Positions 8,642 through 17,362 of a stretch of 52,610 bases of DNA are shown here, in pieces (position 1 is the first letter of the stretch; the number at the start of each line of letters is the position of its first letter). Both the position numbers and the translations under genes were made by a program. Source of the stretch: Myxococcales bacterium (GTDB lineage Bacteria; Myxococcota_A; UBA9160; SMWR01); the NCBI GenBank assembly GCA_029881215.1, contig JAOUNA010000003.1, forward strand, positions 1-52,610, written 5' to 3'. Below the pieces are notes generated by a model. That model ran no database searches. It saw nothing but the letters and a program-made list of their open reading frames with translations, and was not told the DNA's origin.

Positions 8642-9274
8642 ATGACCGGCTTGGTTCTGCCCTGCGCGCGACGCGCCGCAGTCGGGGTCGCGAGCGCGCT
8701 CCTGGCCGGCCTCGCGTTGGCGTCGCACGCGCGCGCGGAGGACGCGCCCTTCTTCACGCTCGGACCGCAGCAGGCGGGCTTCTCCCTCGCCTACGGCCAC
8801 GGCGTGGATTTTGCGGGGTCGGGTGTGATCGAGGGGGATCAGGTGCGCGTGCTCAGCGCGCTGCCCCACTGGCAGATCGACGTGACGCGACGACCCGAGG
8901 AGCCAGCCTGGTACGAGGGCAGCCTCGCGTTCCGCGTCGAGGGGGCGATCTCGTTGAATCTCGAGCCGAGGCGGGGCGTCGCCGCAGGCGCGAACCTGCT
9001 GCTGCGCTACCGCCTGCTCCACTGGAAATCCTTCAGCCCGTACCTCGAGGCCGGCGCCGGCTTGCTCGACCTCGCGTACGACCTGGTCGATCAGGACAAC
9101 GGCCTGGCCTTCACCCCGCAAGGCGGCGTCGGTGTGTGCACGCGCATCGACCCGCGCACGTCCATCGACGCCGGCGTGCGTTTCCACCACGCCTCGAACG
9201 CCAACAGCCACCTGCCCAACGGCGGCATCGACACCCTGCAATTCTTGCTGGGGCTGGTCTTCCACTTCGACTGA
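8642..9274 (+). CDS. PagL-like lipid A 3-O-deacylase (acyloxyacyl hydrolase family)
   Basis: The 210-residue outer-membrane protein has a signal peptide (ASALLAGLALASHARA) and an eight-strand barrel pattern ending in VFHFD. It carries the family signature HASN at residues 183-186 (catalytic His and Ser) followed by NGGID. In PagL the acid residue lies 14 positions after the His and is Glu; here that position, 197, is Asp. It probably removes the 3-O acyl chain of lipid A in the outer membrane, which supports an LPS-bearing organism. The gene is divergent from the PYROXD2-like gene across about 230 bases in which I see no other gene. Confidence 0.75.
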   Translation: MTGLVLPCARRAAVGVASALLAGLALASHARAEDAPFFTLGPQQAGFSLAYGHGVDFAGSGVIEGDQVRVLSALPHWQIDVTRRPEEPAWYEGSLAFRVEGAISLNLEPRRGVAAGANLLLRYRLLHWKSFSPYLEAGAGLLDLAYDLVDQDNGLAFTPQGGVGVCTRIDPRTSIDAGVRFHHASNANSHLPNGGIDTLQFLLGLVFHFD

Positions 9275-9370
9275 GCGCTCCCGGTTTGCCAGATCTCCGG
9301 GTACCCTCGCGGGAACGGACCGCGCGGCAAGGGGCTTCGAGCCGCTCCGCGCGAGCACACAGGAGAAGTC

Positions 9371-10300
9371 GTGGGAAGATCCGCTTTCGACACAGAGAAG
9401 ATCGCCTGGATCGGCGTTCCGTCGAGCGCTGGGGCTCGTCAGGCGGGTCAGGAGCAGGCGCCGCAGTGTCTGCGCCGTGCCGGCTTGCTGGAGCAGCTTC
9501 GCGCCGAGGGCCACGACGTCGTGGATCTGGGTGATCTCGCTCGAGTCTCCTTCTCTCCGGACACGCAGCATCCAAGACAGCAGAATCTCTCGCGCGTGCT
9601 CGAGGTCCTCGAGCAGGTACGTGGTGCGGTGGATCGCGCCATCGCAGAGCGGGCATGGCCGCTCGTGGTGGGAGGCGATTGCACGATCACGATCGGTGTC
9701 CTCGCCGCCCTCGCGAAGACCTTTCCGCGCTTGGGATTGCTCTATTTGGACGGCGATGTCGACTTGAACACGCCGGAGACGACGCACTCGGGCATCTTCG
9801 ACGGCATGGTGCTCGCCCACATCCTGGGCGACGGTGCGGAGGGCCTGAGTCATTTCGGAGAGCGCTCTCCGCTTCTGGAGGAGCGCGCGGTGACGCTGTT
9901 CGGTTACAGCGCGCAAGCGGGCGGCATCGATCCCGTGGAGATCGAGCGCCTGCGAGACACCGAGATGGCGAAGTATCCCCTGGAAGAGATCCGGGGCGAT
10001 GTGCGGGCTGCCGCCACGCGAGCCCTGCGTGCGTTGGAGAGCGAGGTCGAGCACATCCTCATGCACTTCGACGTCGATGTCGTCGACGTCGGCGATTTTC
10101 CTGCCGTGGACGTTCCCCACAAGCCGGGCCTGCGCCTGACGCAAGTGCAGGAGGCACTCGACGTGTTCCTGGCGAGCCGCAAGACCGTGGGCCTCGTGGT
10201 GACGGAATTCAACGCGAAGAGCGACGCCGACGGTACGCTCGCCCGGCAGCTGAACGACACGATCCGGCGTGCGATCCGCCAGAGACGCTCCTCCGCGTGA
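9371..10300 (+). CDS. Arginase/agmatinase-fold protein with altered metal ligands
   Basis: The 309-residue protein has the ureohydrolase order of motifs but with substitutions at usual manganese ligands. The GGDHS motif reads GGDCT (101-105), DAHxD reads DGDVD (127-131), and the third box is FDVDVVD (233-239, with D234, D236 and D239 kept). LNTPETT and GMVLAHILG around the second box match arginase-family members. It starts at GTG 9371. A true binuclear manganese hydrolase normally needs the two histidines, so this may bind one metal, use another chemistry, or be inactive. It lies alone between the PagL-like gene and a gene of unknown function. Confidence 0.75.
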   Translation: MGRSAFDTEKIAWIGVPSSAGARQAGQEQAPQCLRRAGLLEQLRAEGHDVVDLGDLARVSFSPDTQHPRQQNLSRVLEVLEQVRGAVDRAIAERAWPLVVGGDCTITIGVLAALAKTFPRLGLLYLDGDVDLNTPETTHSGIFDGMVLAHILGDGAEGLSHFGERSPLLEERAVTLFGYSAQAGGIDPVEIERLRDTEMAKYPLEEIRGDVRAAATRALRALESEVEHILMHFDVDVVDVGDFPAVDVPHKPGLRLTQVQEALDVFLASRKTVGLVVTEFNAKSDADGTLARQLNDTIRRAIRQRRSSA

Positions 10301-10346
10301 GGAAATAGGGCTTGACCCGACGCAGCGTCGGAACTCAAGGTCGTCG

Positions 10347-11078
10347 GTGAGCACGCCCGCCCTCGAGGAGGACGTGTTCCGCGCCCAGGTCCGCATCGCG
10401 CTGGAACTCGACCGCGCCACGGTGCCCTACGCGTTCGCCGCGCGCATCGCCAAGGTCGGCGCTTCGCTCGACGACGCCACCATGCAGCGCTACGGGGCGG
10501 ACGCCGCGGGGGTGCGCGAGGCCCTCGGTGCACTACAGGCAGCGGCGGACGCTGCGCAGGGAGCCCCCTACTCCGATTGCGCGTTCGATCACGCGCGCGA
10601 GGCCGTGCGCATACTCGAGGACGAAGTCACGGCGCTCTCGGTGGCCGAGGGCACCGTCGGCCCGCACGAGCAGGTGCAGCAGGATCTCCTCGGCCTCGAG
10701 GGTGCGATCGGCTGGCTGGAGCAGCGGCAGGCCGTCCAGGCCCTCGCGCAGCTCTCCCGCGTTGGCGTCACCGGCGTGGCGGCGATCGAGAGCCGCGAGA
10801 CCTTCGATCTGGAGCTGCTGTATCGGGATCCCGACTACGAGAACGTGTCATGGGCGTCCGAGGGGCAGTTCCCGGAGCTTCTCGATCTCTACGACGTCTG
10901 GCACACCATCGCCGCCAAGGGCCAGGGCGGCATGCAGGACTTCGGCGCCGAGATCACCGAGCTGTCGGCGCACGTGGCGACGGCGAGCGAGCAGTACCGC
11001 GCGCGCATCCTCCAGCTCGCCGGCACGCTGCGCGCCGCCGCGGCAGCGCTGGATGATACGTCGACCTGCACGCCGTAG
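10347..11078 (+). CDS. Hypothetical helical protein
   Basis: The 243-residue protein is not recognised. It starts at GTG 10347, chosen because the residues before it are Arg/Ser-rich and overlap the end of the previous gene region. It has no signal peptide and no membrane segment. It is rich in Ala, Glu and Gln with long predicted helices, including ALGALQAAADAAQ and LEGAIGWLEQRQAVQALAQL, and a segment with many acidic and aromatic residues (YRDPDYENVSWASEGQFPEL). It follows the arginase-fold gene by 46 bases and may share its transcript. It converges with the nuo operon. Confidence 0.55.
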   Translation: MSTPALEEDVFRAQVRIALELDRATVPYAFAARIAKVGASLDDATMQRYGADAAGVREALGALQAAADAAQGAPYSDCAFDHAREAVRILEDEVTALSVAEGTVGPHEQVQQDLLGLEGAIGWLEQRQAVQALAQLSRVGVTGVAAIESRETFDLELLYRDPDYENVSWASEGQFPELLDLYDVWHTIAAKGQGGMQDFGAEITELSAHVATASEQYRARILQLAGTLRAAAAALDDTSTCTP

Positions 11079-11155
11079 CGCGCGGCTGTCGCGCTCGAGC
11101 GTCGCGCTTCTGCACGGGGACGCGGTCGACAACCAGGGCGTGAATCGCTGCGAAC

Positions 11156-12619
11156 TCAGTTGATGGAGATGGAGCTCGCGTGGAGGATGGCAAAGAAGTG
11201 GCGAGAAGCCTCGCGGGTCGCCTCGAGAAACGGATTCGGCCAGGCACCCATGCCGACGACGACCGCGGTGCAGATTGCGATGGCGAGCTTGAGCCTCCGC
11301 GAAACGGCGACGGGCCTCCCCTCGCGCGCCGGATGGATGTACATGGCGCGAGCAATCTGCAGGTAGTAGAAGAGCGCTACGACGGCGAGCACCGCACCAA
11401 CCACGACGAGCCAGCCGAGACCCGCGTGCCATGCCGCGATGAAGACATAGAGCTTGCTCCAGAAGCCGACCACGAAAGGAATGCCCGCGAGCGACAGCAA
11501 GAACAGCAACATCGAGAGCGCCAGGCCGGGAGAGCGCTGCGCGAGTCCGTCGAAGCTGTCGAGGCTGTCGTCGCCTCCGTCCGCTGCGAGGGATTGCACG
11601 ATCAGGAATGCCCCCATATTGGTGGCCGTGTACCCCGCGGCATAGAAGAGCAGAACGCCGAGGCCTTCGGCGCTGGCGCTTGCGAAGGCCATCAGCATGT
11701 AGCCAATCTGGGCGACACCGGAACACGCCAGCAAGCGCTTGACGTTCCGCTGGGGCAGCGCGAGCAGGTTGCCGACCAGGATCGTCACGAGGGACAACGC
11801 GGCGACCACCGGCACCCAGTCGGCCCTCCAGCCTCCGAGCCCTTGCAGAAAGAGCAGCGAGAGCACCGCAAAGCCCGCCAGCTTCGGGGCCACCGACAAC
11901 AGGCTCACGAAGGGCGTGCCGGACCCCTGATAGGTATCCGGAACCCACATATGGAACGGAACCGCGCCGATCTTGAAACCGAGACCGGACAGCACCAGCA
12001 TCATGCCCAGCGTCGACAGCGGTGTCGGGTCGGCGGCCCCGAGCTCGGCGATGTTCGTGGTGTGCGCCATTCCGAACAGCAGTGAGATCCCGAACAAAGT
12101 GAGCGCCGTACTCGTGACGCCCACCAGGTAGAACTTGAGGGCGCCCTCGGGAGTCCGCTGTTGGCCCCTTTCGATGTCGTTCTTGTCGAAGGCGGCGAGG
12201 ATCGCCAGCGGCAGGCTCATCAACTCGAAGCAGACGAGCAGCAGGATCAGGTCTTGGGCGCCCGCCAAGAGCGTCATGCCGAGCAGAGAGAAGAGCAACA
12301 GCAGGTAGTACTCGCCCTGACGTCTGGGGTAGCACCTGTTGACGTGGGCCGAAGAGCCGAGCGTGGCGATGATGCCCGCGCTCAGGAAGACGCGCTTGAA
12401 GAGCAGGGGCCAAACGCCGCCCACATAGGCCCCGCCAATCGCGCTGCCGCCCGTGTCGACTACGAACGACGCGGCGAGCACGATCGCGAGGATCCCCGCG
12501 CTGAGATCCGCATTCGCGCGGCCGAGGCGCGGAAGAATCATGTCCACCGCCAGCAGCAGCAAGATGCCGCCGGCGAGCAGCAAGTCCAGACTCAGCGGTG
12601 AGAGTTGATCCCAACTCAT
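11156..12619 (-). CDS. nuoN: NADH-quinone oxidoreductase subunit N
   Basis: The 487-residue antiporter-like membrane subunit of complex I is last in an 11-gene operon. About fourteen hydrophobic helices are visible. The family block around LKFYLVGVTSTALTLFGISL and the proton-channel region with GAVPFHMWVPDTYQGS are present, as are Lys residues in transmembrane helices. Its ATG at 12619 overlaps the nuoM stop (ATGA), so translation is coupled. It should translocate protons (or sodium) as part of the membrane arm. Confidence 0.93.
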   Translation of the reverse strand: MSWDQLSPLSLDLLLAGGILLLLAVDMILPRLGRANADLSAGILAIVLAASFVVDTGGSAIGGAYVGGVWPLLFKRVFLSAGIIATLGSSAHVNRCYPRRQGEYYLLLLFSLLGMTLLAGAQDLILLLVCFELMSLPLAILAAFDKNDIERGQQRTPEGALKFYLVGVTSTALTLFGISLLFGMAHTTNIAELGAADPTPLSTLGMMLVLSGLGFKIGAVPFHMWVPDTYQGSGTPFVSLLSVAPKLAGFAVLSLLFLQGLGGWRADWVPVVAALSLVTILVGNLLALPQRNVKRLLACSGVAQIGYMLMAFASASAEGLGVLLFYAAGYTATNMGAFLIVQSLAADGGDDSLDSFDGLAQRSPGLALSMLLFLLSLAGIPFVVGFWSKLYVFIAAWHAGLGWLVVVGAVLAVVALFYYLQIARAMYIHPAREGRPVAVSRRLKLAIAICTAVVVGMGAWPNPFLEATREASRHFFAILHASSISIN

Positions 12620-14157
12620 CGCAGCTCCATCAACTGGGTGAGTCCAGCCAGGTAGTCCGGAGTCACGCGGTTGATGAAATCCAAGATCAACGAAGGCGCG
12701 AAGCCAAACAGCACGATACAGCTGCCCAGGATCACGAGCGCGCCCCATTCCGCGCCCTTCGCGTCCCTGAGGTCGCGAAATTCCTGCGCCGGCCCCTCCC
12801 CCCAGAAAATGCGGCGCGCTGCGCGCAACACGTAGATGGCGGTGAGAAAGGCGCCGAGGATGCCCGGGATCGCCCACCAGGAGTGGAGGCTCTTCCAGGC
12901 CCCCATGAACACCAGGATCTCGGCCACGAATCCCGCGGTGCCGGGCAGACCCAGCGACGAAAGACAGGCGAGCGTGAAGAATGACGCGACCCCGGGCATG
13001 CGCGCCCCGAAGCCGCCCATGGCCGGCAGTTGGCGGGTGTGGGCGCAGCCGTAGACGAGACCGACGAGCGCAAAGAAGAGGCCGGTCATCAGGCCGTGCG
13101 CGAACATCTGATAGACGGCGCCGTTCCAGCCTTCCACCGTCAGGGTCGCTGCACCGAGCATCACGATGCCCATGTGACTCACGGACGAGTAGGCGACAAC
13201 GTATTTCAGATCTCGCTGACTCATCGCCGAAAGGGCGCCATAGATGATGTTGATCACCGCAACGCTGCCAACCAGCGGCGCCCACGCGATAGCGCCCTCG
13301 GGCAGCATGATGAATCCGACGCGCATGATTCCGAAGGCGCCCAGCTTCATCAGCACGCCGGCGTGCAGCATCGATACCGCGGTGGGCGCCGATGCGTGTC
13401 CATCGGGAGACCAGGTATGGAACGGAAAGACACCCGCGAGCGCCCCAAAGCCGAGCCAAAGCAGCGGAAAGCACCACATCTGCAGGCTGCGGTCGTAATC
13501 GAACGAGCCAAGCACCTGCATGTCGAAGCTGCCCGCACCCGTCGCCAGGTACATCGCGAGCATCACCGCGATGATGAACGCCGAGCCCACCAGCAGCATC
13601 AACGTGAGCTTCATCGCGGCGTATTCGCGGCCGCCGATATCGAACAGCCCCCACACGAATCGGAAGGGGCCCGCTTCGGCCACGGCATGGCTGCTGCCCC
13701 AGATCCCGATCAGCAGGTACATGGGCAAGACGGCAATTTCGTAGAACAGGAAGAAGACGAAGAGATCCTGGGAGGCAAACACGCCGAAGACTCCTGTCAC
13801 CAGAACCAGGAGCGTGATGAAGAAGCTCTTCGCGCGATCTTCGAGCGACCAGCTCGCGAGTACGCCGGCCACGATCACCAGCCCGGTCAAGAGGAGAAGC
13901 GACACCCCCCAGCCGTCGACGGCAAATCGAAACGCGATGCCAAAGGCGGGTACGATGTCATGGGTCTCGGCCATCTGAAGGCCGCCCTCTTCGATGTCAT
14001 AGCGAAACGCAACCACGCCGCTGGCAATCAGCGAATAGCTGGAGCCCAGGAGCGCGGTCATCCGCACGCCGAGGCGGCTTCGGTCGGAAATGAACAGCAG
14101 GACGATGGCCGCGATGAAGGGCATTGCCACGATGCTGCTGAGCAACATGCCCGTCAC
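12616..14157 (-). CDS. nuoM: NADH-quinone oxidoreductase subunit M
   Basis: The 513-residue antiporter-like subunit has about fourteen helices. The typical stretch FPFHTWSPDGHASAPTAVSM and the following KLGAFGIMRVGF identify NuoM over NuoL and NuoN. GTG 14157 overlaps the nuoL stop (GTGA); an ATG three codons later (14148) is an alternative start. The order L, M, N on the minus strand is the standard one for bacterial complex I. Confidence 0.94.
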   Translation of the reverse strand: MTGMLLSSIVAMPFIAAIVLLFISDRSRLGVRMTALLGSSYSLIASGVVAFRYDIEEGGLQMAETHDIVPAFGIAFRFAVDGWGVSLLLLTGLVIVAGVLASWSLEDRAKSFFITLLVLVTGVFGVFASQDLFVFFLFYEIAVLPMYLLIGIWGSSHAVAEAGPFRFVWGLFDIGGREYAAMKLTLMLLVGSAFIIAVMLAMYLATGAGSFDMQVLGSFDYDRSLQMWCFPLLWLGFGALAGVFPFHTWSPDGHASAPTAVSMLHAGVLMKLGAFGIMRVGFIMLPEGAIAWAPLVGSVAVINIIYGALSAMSQRDLKYVVAYSSVSHMGIVMLGAATLTVEGWNGAVYQMFAHGLMTGLFFALVGLVYGCAHTRQLPAMGGFGARMPGVASFFTLACLSSLGLPGTAGFVAEILVFMGAWKSLHSWWAIPGILGAFLTAIYVLRAARRIFWGEGPAQEFRDLRDAKGAEWGALVILGSCIVLFGFAPSLILDFINRVTPDYLAGLTQLMELR

Positions 14158-15968
14158 CTCGCAAGCCCCCAGAAGGCGATGACGACGGCGCCCGCGACGA
14201 CGGCGAACACGTAGTCACGAACATTGCCGGTCTCGGATCCGCGCAGCCGGCGCCCCGAGACGATGGTCGTCCACCCGATGCAGTTCATCACGCCGTCGAC
14301 GACATAGCGATCGAAGAATCCCACGGCATCGGACAGGGCGAGCGCCCCGCGTCGATACGCGAACTCGAAGAACCGATCGACCAGGCCCGACTCCGCGAGC
14401 CTCCCGACCGGCGCAAGGAAGCGGAAGGCCTGCGGAGTCAAGCGACGCGCACCGTAGATCAACCACGAGAGCAACAAGCCCGCCACCGCACAAGCCGTGC
14501 CCAGCATTCCCGACATGCCTACGTGAAAGTGATACGACCCACCCGAAAGCAACGCGAACTGAGCGCCGAAATAGCCGATGCCAAGCGAACCGGCAGCCAG
14601 CAGCAAGAGCGGGCCTGCCATGCTGAAGCCGCTCTCGATGGCGCCCTCGGAGGCTTCCGAGAAGGGGCCGAAGAGCGCCAGGAAGATCACGCGCCCCATG
14701 TAGAATGCGGTCAAGAACGCCGCGAGAATCAACATCGCCCACGGAACGAGCAGGTCTGCCTCGTAGACGGATTCGAGGATGAGGTCCTTGCTGAAGAAAC
14801 CGGCGAGTCCCGGAATTCCCGCCAGCGCGAGAGCACCGATGATGAACACCGCCGAGGTGAGCTTCATGCGGCGCGCCAGCCCTCCCATGGATGACAGCTC
14901 ATTGCTGTGAACGGCATGAATCACGCTGCCCGCAGCCAGGAAGAGCAGCGCCTTGAAGAAGGCGTGGGTCGTCAGGTGGAAGTAGCCGGCGATCGCGGAT
15001 CCGGCACCGAGTGCGCAGACCATGTAGCCGAGCTGTGAGCAGGTCGAATAGGCGAGCACGCGCTTGATGTCGGTTTGAACCGTCGCAAGCACTGCGGCGA
15101 AGAGCGCGGTGAACCCGCCGAGCCAGGCCATCACCATCTGGGTATTCGGGGCCTGCGCGAAGAGCGGATCGGCCCGCACCGCGAGATAGACTCCAGCAGC
15201 CACCATCGTGGCCGCATGCAGCAGTGCCGAAACCGGCGTGGGTCCCTCCATCGCGTTGGGGAGCCAGATATGCAGCGGAAACTGGGCCGACTTGCCGACG
15301 ACGGCGAGAAACAACAGCAGTGTAATCGTCGTCGCCCATGCTTCCGACAGGGTCGCGGTCCACTCGAATCCGCCGCTGACCGCGAACAGACAGATCAAGC
15401 CGAGCAACAGGCCCATGTCGGCAAACTTGGTCACCCAGATCGCCTTGACCGAGGCCTTGGCGGCGCTGGGCTTCTGGAAATAGAAACCAATCAACAGGTA
15501 GCTCGTCAGCCCGACCAGCTCCCAACCCGCAAAGAGTTGGAGCAGGTTCGGTGCGATCACCAACAGCAGCATGCTGAAGATGAAGAATGAGTGGTAGCCG
15601 AAGTAACGGCCCCGGGCGGCGGGAGGCTCGTCGGCCATGTACCCGAGTGAGAAGATCTGAACGCACGCTGCGACGAGGGTGACGACCACTGACATCGACA
15701 CCGAAACACCGTCGAGATGAATGCCGACCTGAGCGAGCGAAGCCGCGCCGCTCGGCAGCCAGCGCACGACTTCGCGAACGACCCGCTCGGGTTGGGACCA
15801 TTGCTGTGCCAGAAGCACGAGCGATGCGCCGAGCGAGATCAGCGCTGCTGCGACCGACAACCAGGCGGCGGGCCTGCCCGCATGCCGCAGCGGCGCCAGC
15901 ACCGCGATCGCGAACGCCGCAGCGAGAGGAACGAAAAGGGCAATCAACGCGCAGTCGATGGGTGTCAT
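14154..15968 (-). CDS. nuoL: NADH-quinone oxidoreductase subunit L
   Basis: The 604-residue largest antiporter-like subunit has the conserved GWELVGLTSYLLIGFY and FPLHIWLPNAMEGPTPVSA segments, and a C-terminal region compatible with the lateral helix that braces the membrane arm. The length is normal for NuoL. ATG 15968 starts ten bases after the nuoK stop. It is the distal proton pump of the complex. Confidence 0.95.
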   Translation of the reverse strand: MTPIDCALIALFVPLAAAFAIAVLAPLRHAGRPAAWLSVAAALISLGASLVLLAQQWSQPERVVREVVRWLPSGAASLAQVGIHLDGVSVSMSVVVTLVAACVQIFSLGYMADEPPAARGRYFGYHSFFIFSMLLLVIAPNLLQLFAGWELVGLTSYLLIGFYFQKPSAAKASVKAIWVTKFADMGLLLGLICLFAVSGGFEWTATLSEAWATTITLLLFLAVVGKSAQFPLHIWLPNAMEGPTPVSALLHAATMVAAGVYLAVRADPLFAQAPNTQMVMAWLGGFTALFAAVLATVQTDIKRVLAYSTCSQLGYMVCALGAGSAIAGYFHLTTHAFFKALLFLAAGSVIHAVHSNELSSMGGLARRMKLTSAVFIIGALALAGIPGLAGFFSKDLILESVYEADLLVPWAMLILAAFLTAFYMGRVIFLALFGPFSEASEGAIESGFSMAGPLLLLAAGSLGIGYFGAQFALLSGGSYHFHVGMSGMLGTACAVAGLLLSWLIYGARRLTPQAFRFLAPVGRLAESGLVDRFFEFAYRRGALALSDAVGFFDRYVVDGVMNCIGWTTIVSGRRLRGSETGNVRDYVFAVVAGAVVIAFWGLAR

Positions 15969-15978
15969 CGCGATCCCA

Positions 15979-16278
15979 TCAGTGCCTGAGCTCGTTCGCG
16001 GAATCGACCGCGATCTCGCGACGCCAGCGGAAGAGAAGAATCACGATCGCCAGGCCCACGACGACTTCCGCCACGGTGAGGGCGATCGTGAAGACTGCGA
16101 AGACCTGACCGGTCACTCCGCCCGCAAGGCGCGAGAACGTGACCAGGTTGATCGTCACTGCATTGATCATCAGCTCCGCGGAAAGCAGCAATGCGATCGC
16201 GTTGCGCCGCGCGAGCAGCCCATAGATCCCCATGCAGAACAGAGCGCTCGTCAGCAACAGGAGGGCTTGCACGGTCAC
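15979..16278 (-). CDS. nuoK: NADH-quinone oxidoreductase subunit K
   Basis: The 99-residue protein has three transmembrane helices, the usual size for NuoK. The conserved Glu residues in helices two and three (LLSAELMINAV and LTVAEVVVGLA) that form part of the proton path are present. GTG 16278 overlaps the nuoJ stop (GTGA). Confidence 0.93.
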   Translation of the reverse strand: MTVQALLLLTSALFCMGIYGLLARRNAIALLLSAELMINAVTINLVTFSRLAGGVTGQVFAVFTIALTVAEVVVGLAIVILLFRWRREIAVDSANELRH

Positions 16279-16808
16279 GACCGGTGCCCCTTGCCGTAGA
16301 GAGGCTCCGGTTCGTCACCGAAGTCGTGCCGCCTGCCCAGCACGATCGCGCCGATCATCGCCGCGAGCAGCAACAGGGAGAGAACCTCGAAGGCCACGAC
16401 GTGATCGGTCAAGAAGGCGCGACCGATCTCGATCGCGGGAATCGGAGCAGACGGCGGCCAGGCGGGAAGCTTCGTGCGGACGATCGCAGACGCCATCGCG
16501 ACGAAGAGCCCCGCCGAGGCGAGCGCGGCGGGCAGTCGCCGTGAGCTGTCGATATCGACACCAATCTCGTGGTGGCGGCGGGTCAACATCACGCCGAAGA
16601 GCATCAGCGTGATCACGCCGCCCGTGTAGAGCAGAAGCTGGATGCCGGCCAGAAACGGGGCACCCAGCAGCAGGAACATGAGCGCCGTGAGCACCAAGAC
16701 GACGCCGAGCCAGAGCACGGCGTGCACCAGATCGCGGGACGCGACGACCCGCACTGCGCCCAGCAAGAGCAAGGCGCCGAGAACGAAGAAGGGCAGCGAC
16801 CCGGTCAT
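16275..16808 (-). CDS. nuoJ: NADH-quinone oxidoreductase subunit J
   Basis: The 177-residue protein has five hydrophobic segments. The characteristic third helix region (GIQLLLYTGGVITLMLFGVML) carries the conserved Tyr-Gly-Gly. ATG 16808 overlaps the nuoI stop. The frame stays open upstream within nuoI, but that is shadow sequence. It sits at the quinone end of the membrane arm in the family structure. Confidence 0.92.
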   Translation of the reverse strand: MTGSLPFFVLGALLLLGAVRVVASRDLVHAVLWLGVVLVLTALMFLLLGAPFLAGIQLLLYTGGVITLMLFGVMLTRRHHEIGVDIDSSRRLPAALASAGLFVAMASAIVRTKLPAWPPSAPIPAIEIGRAFLTDHVVAFEVLSLLLLAAMIGAIVLGRRHDFGDEPEPLYGKGHRS

Positions 16809-17362
16809 GAGACACCGTCCGCGATTGGATCGACGCCCTGGGGTGGAGCTTCTCGCCCCGGCTCGAGTGCGGGCAAGCCGCGCTTGGGGTCCTGCATCTC
16901 CATGAGCCGCGAGCCCGTGCCCCAGCTGTGCGCGAGCGATTCGTTTGCGTAGAGCCGTTCCATCGAGAGGAAGAGGCCCTCGCGGCTCAGCGCCGGCTTG
17001 GCCAGCTCGCGCAACATGATGAGTGCATCCGTGGGGCACACCTGAACGCAGAGTTCGCAAAAGATGCAAGCGTTCAGGTCGAGCGTGAGATCTTCCAGAT
17101 AATTGCGCTTCTTGCCGGTAACGGGCGACTCGCGCTTCCCGGCCGGCTTCACCGTGATGATGCGCGAGGGGCAGATGCGTTCGCACGCCAGACACGCGAT
17201 GCAGGCCTCATCACCACTCGCATCGTGGACCAACGCAAAGCTGGTCCGATAGCGTTCGGGGCGTACGCGGTCTTCCTTCGGATACTGGACCGTGGTCGGT
17301 GGGCGAAATACATTTCGCATCGTCACGGCCATTGCGCGCGCGGTGTCGATGAAGTAGCCCAT
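16805..17362 (-). CDS. nuoI: NADH-quinone oxidoreductase subunit I (2x[4Fe-4S])
   Basis: The 185-residue ferredoxin-like subunit has two complete 4Fe-4S motifs: C54, C57, C60, C64 and C99, C102, C105, C109. It carries electrons from the peripheral arm to NuoB. Because nuoEFG are absent from this operon, NuoI would be the exposed electron entry side in a ferredoxin-driven enzyme. ATG 17362 shares one base with the nuoH stop. The C-terminal tail past residue 150 is somewhat extended and Pro-rich. Confidence 0.94.
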   Translation of the reverse strand: MGYFIDTARAMAVTMRNVFRPPTTVQYPKEDRVRPERYRTSFALVHDASGDEACIACLACERICPSRIITVKPAGKRESPVTGKKRNYLEDLTLDLNACIFCELCVQVCPTDALIMLRELAKPALSREGLFLSMERLYANESLAHSWGTGSRLMEMQDPKRGLPALEPGREAPPQGVDPIADGVS

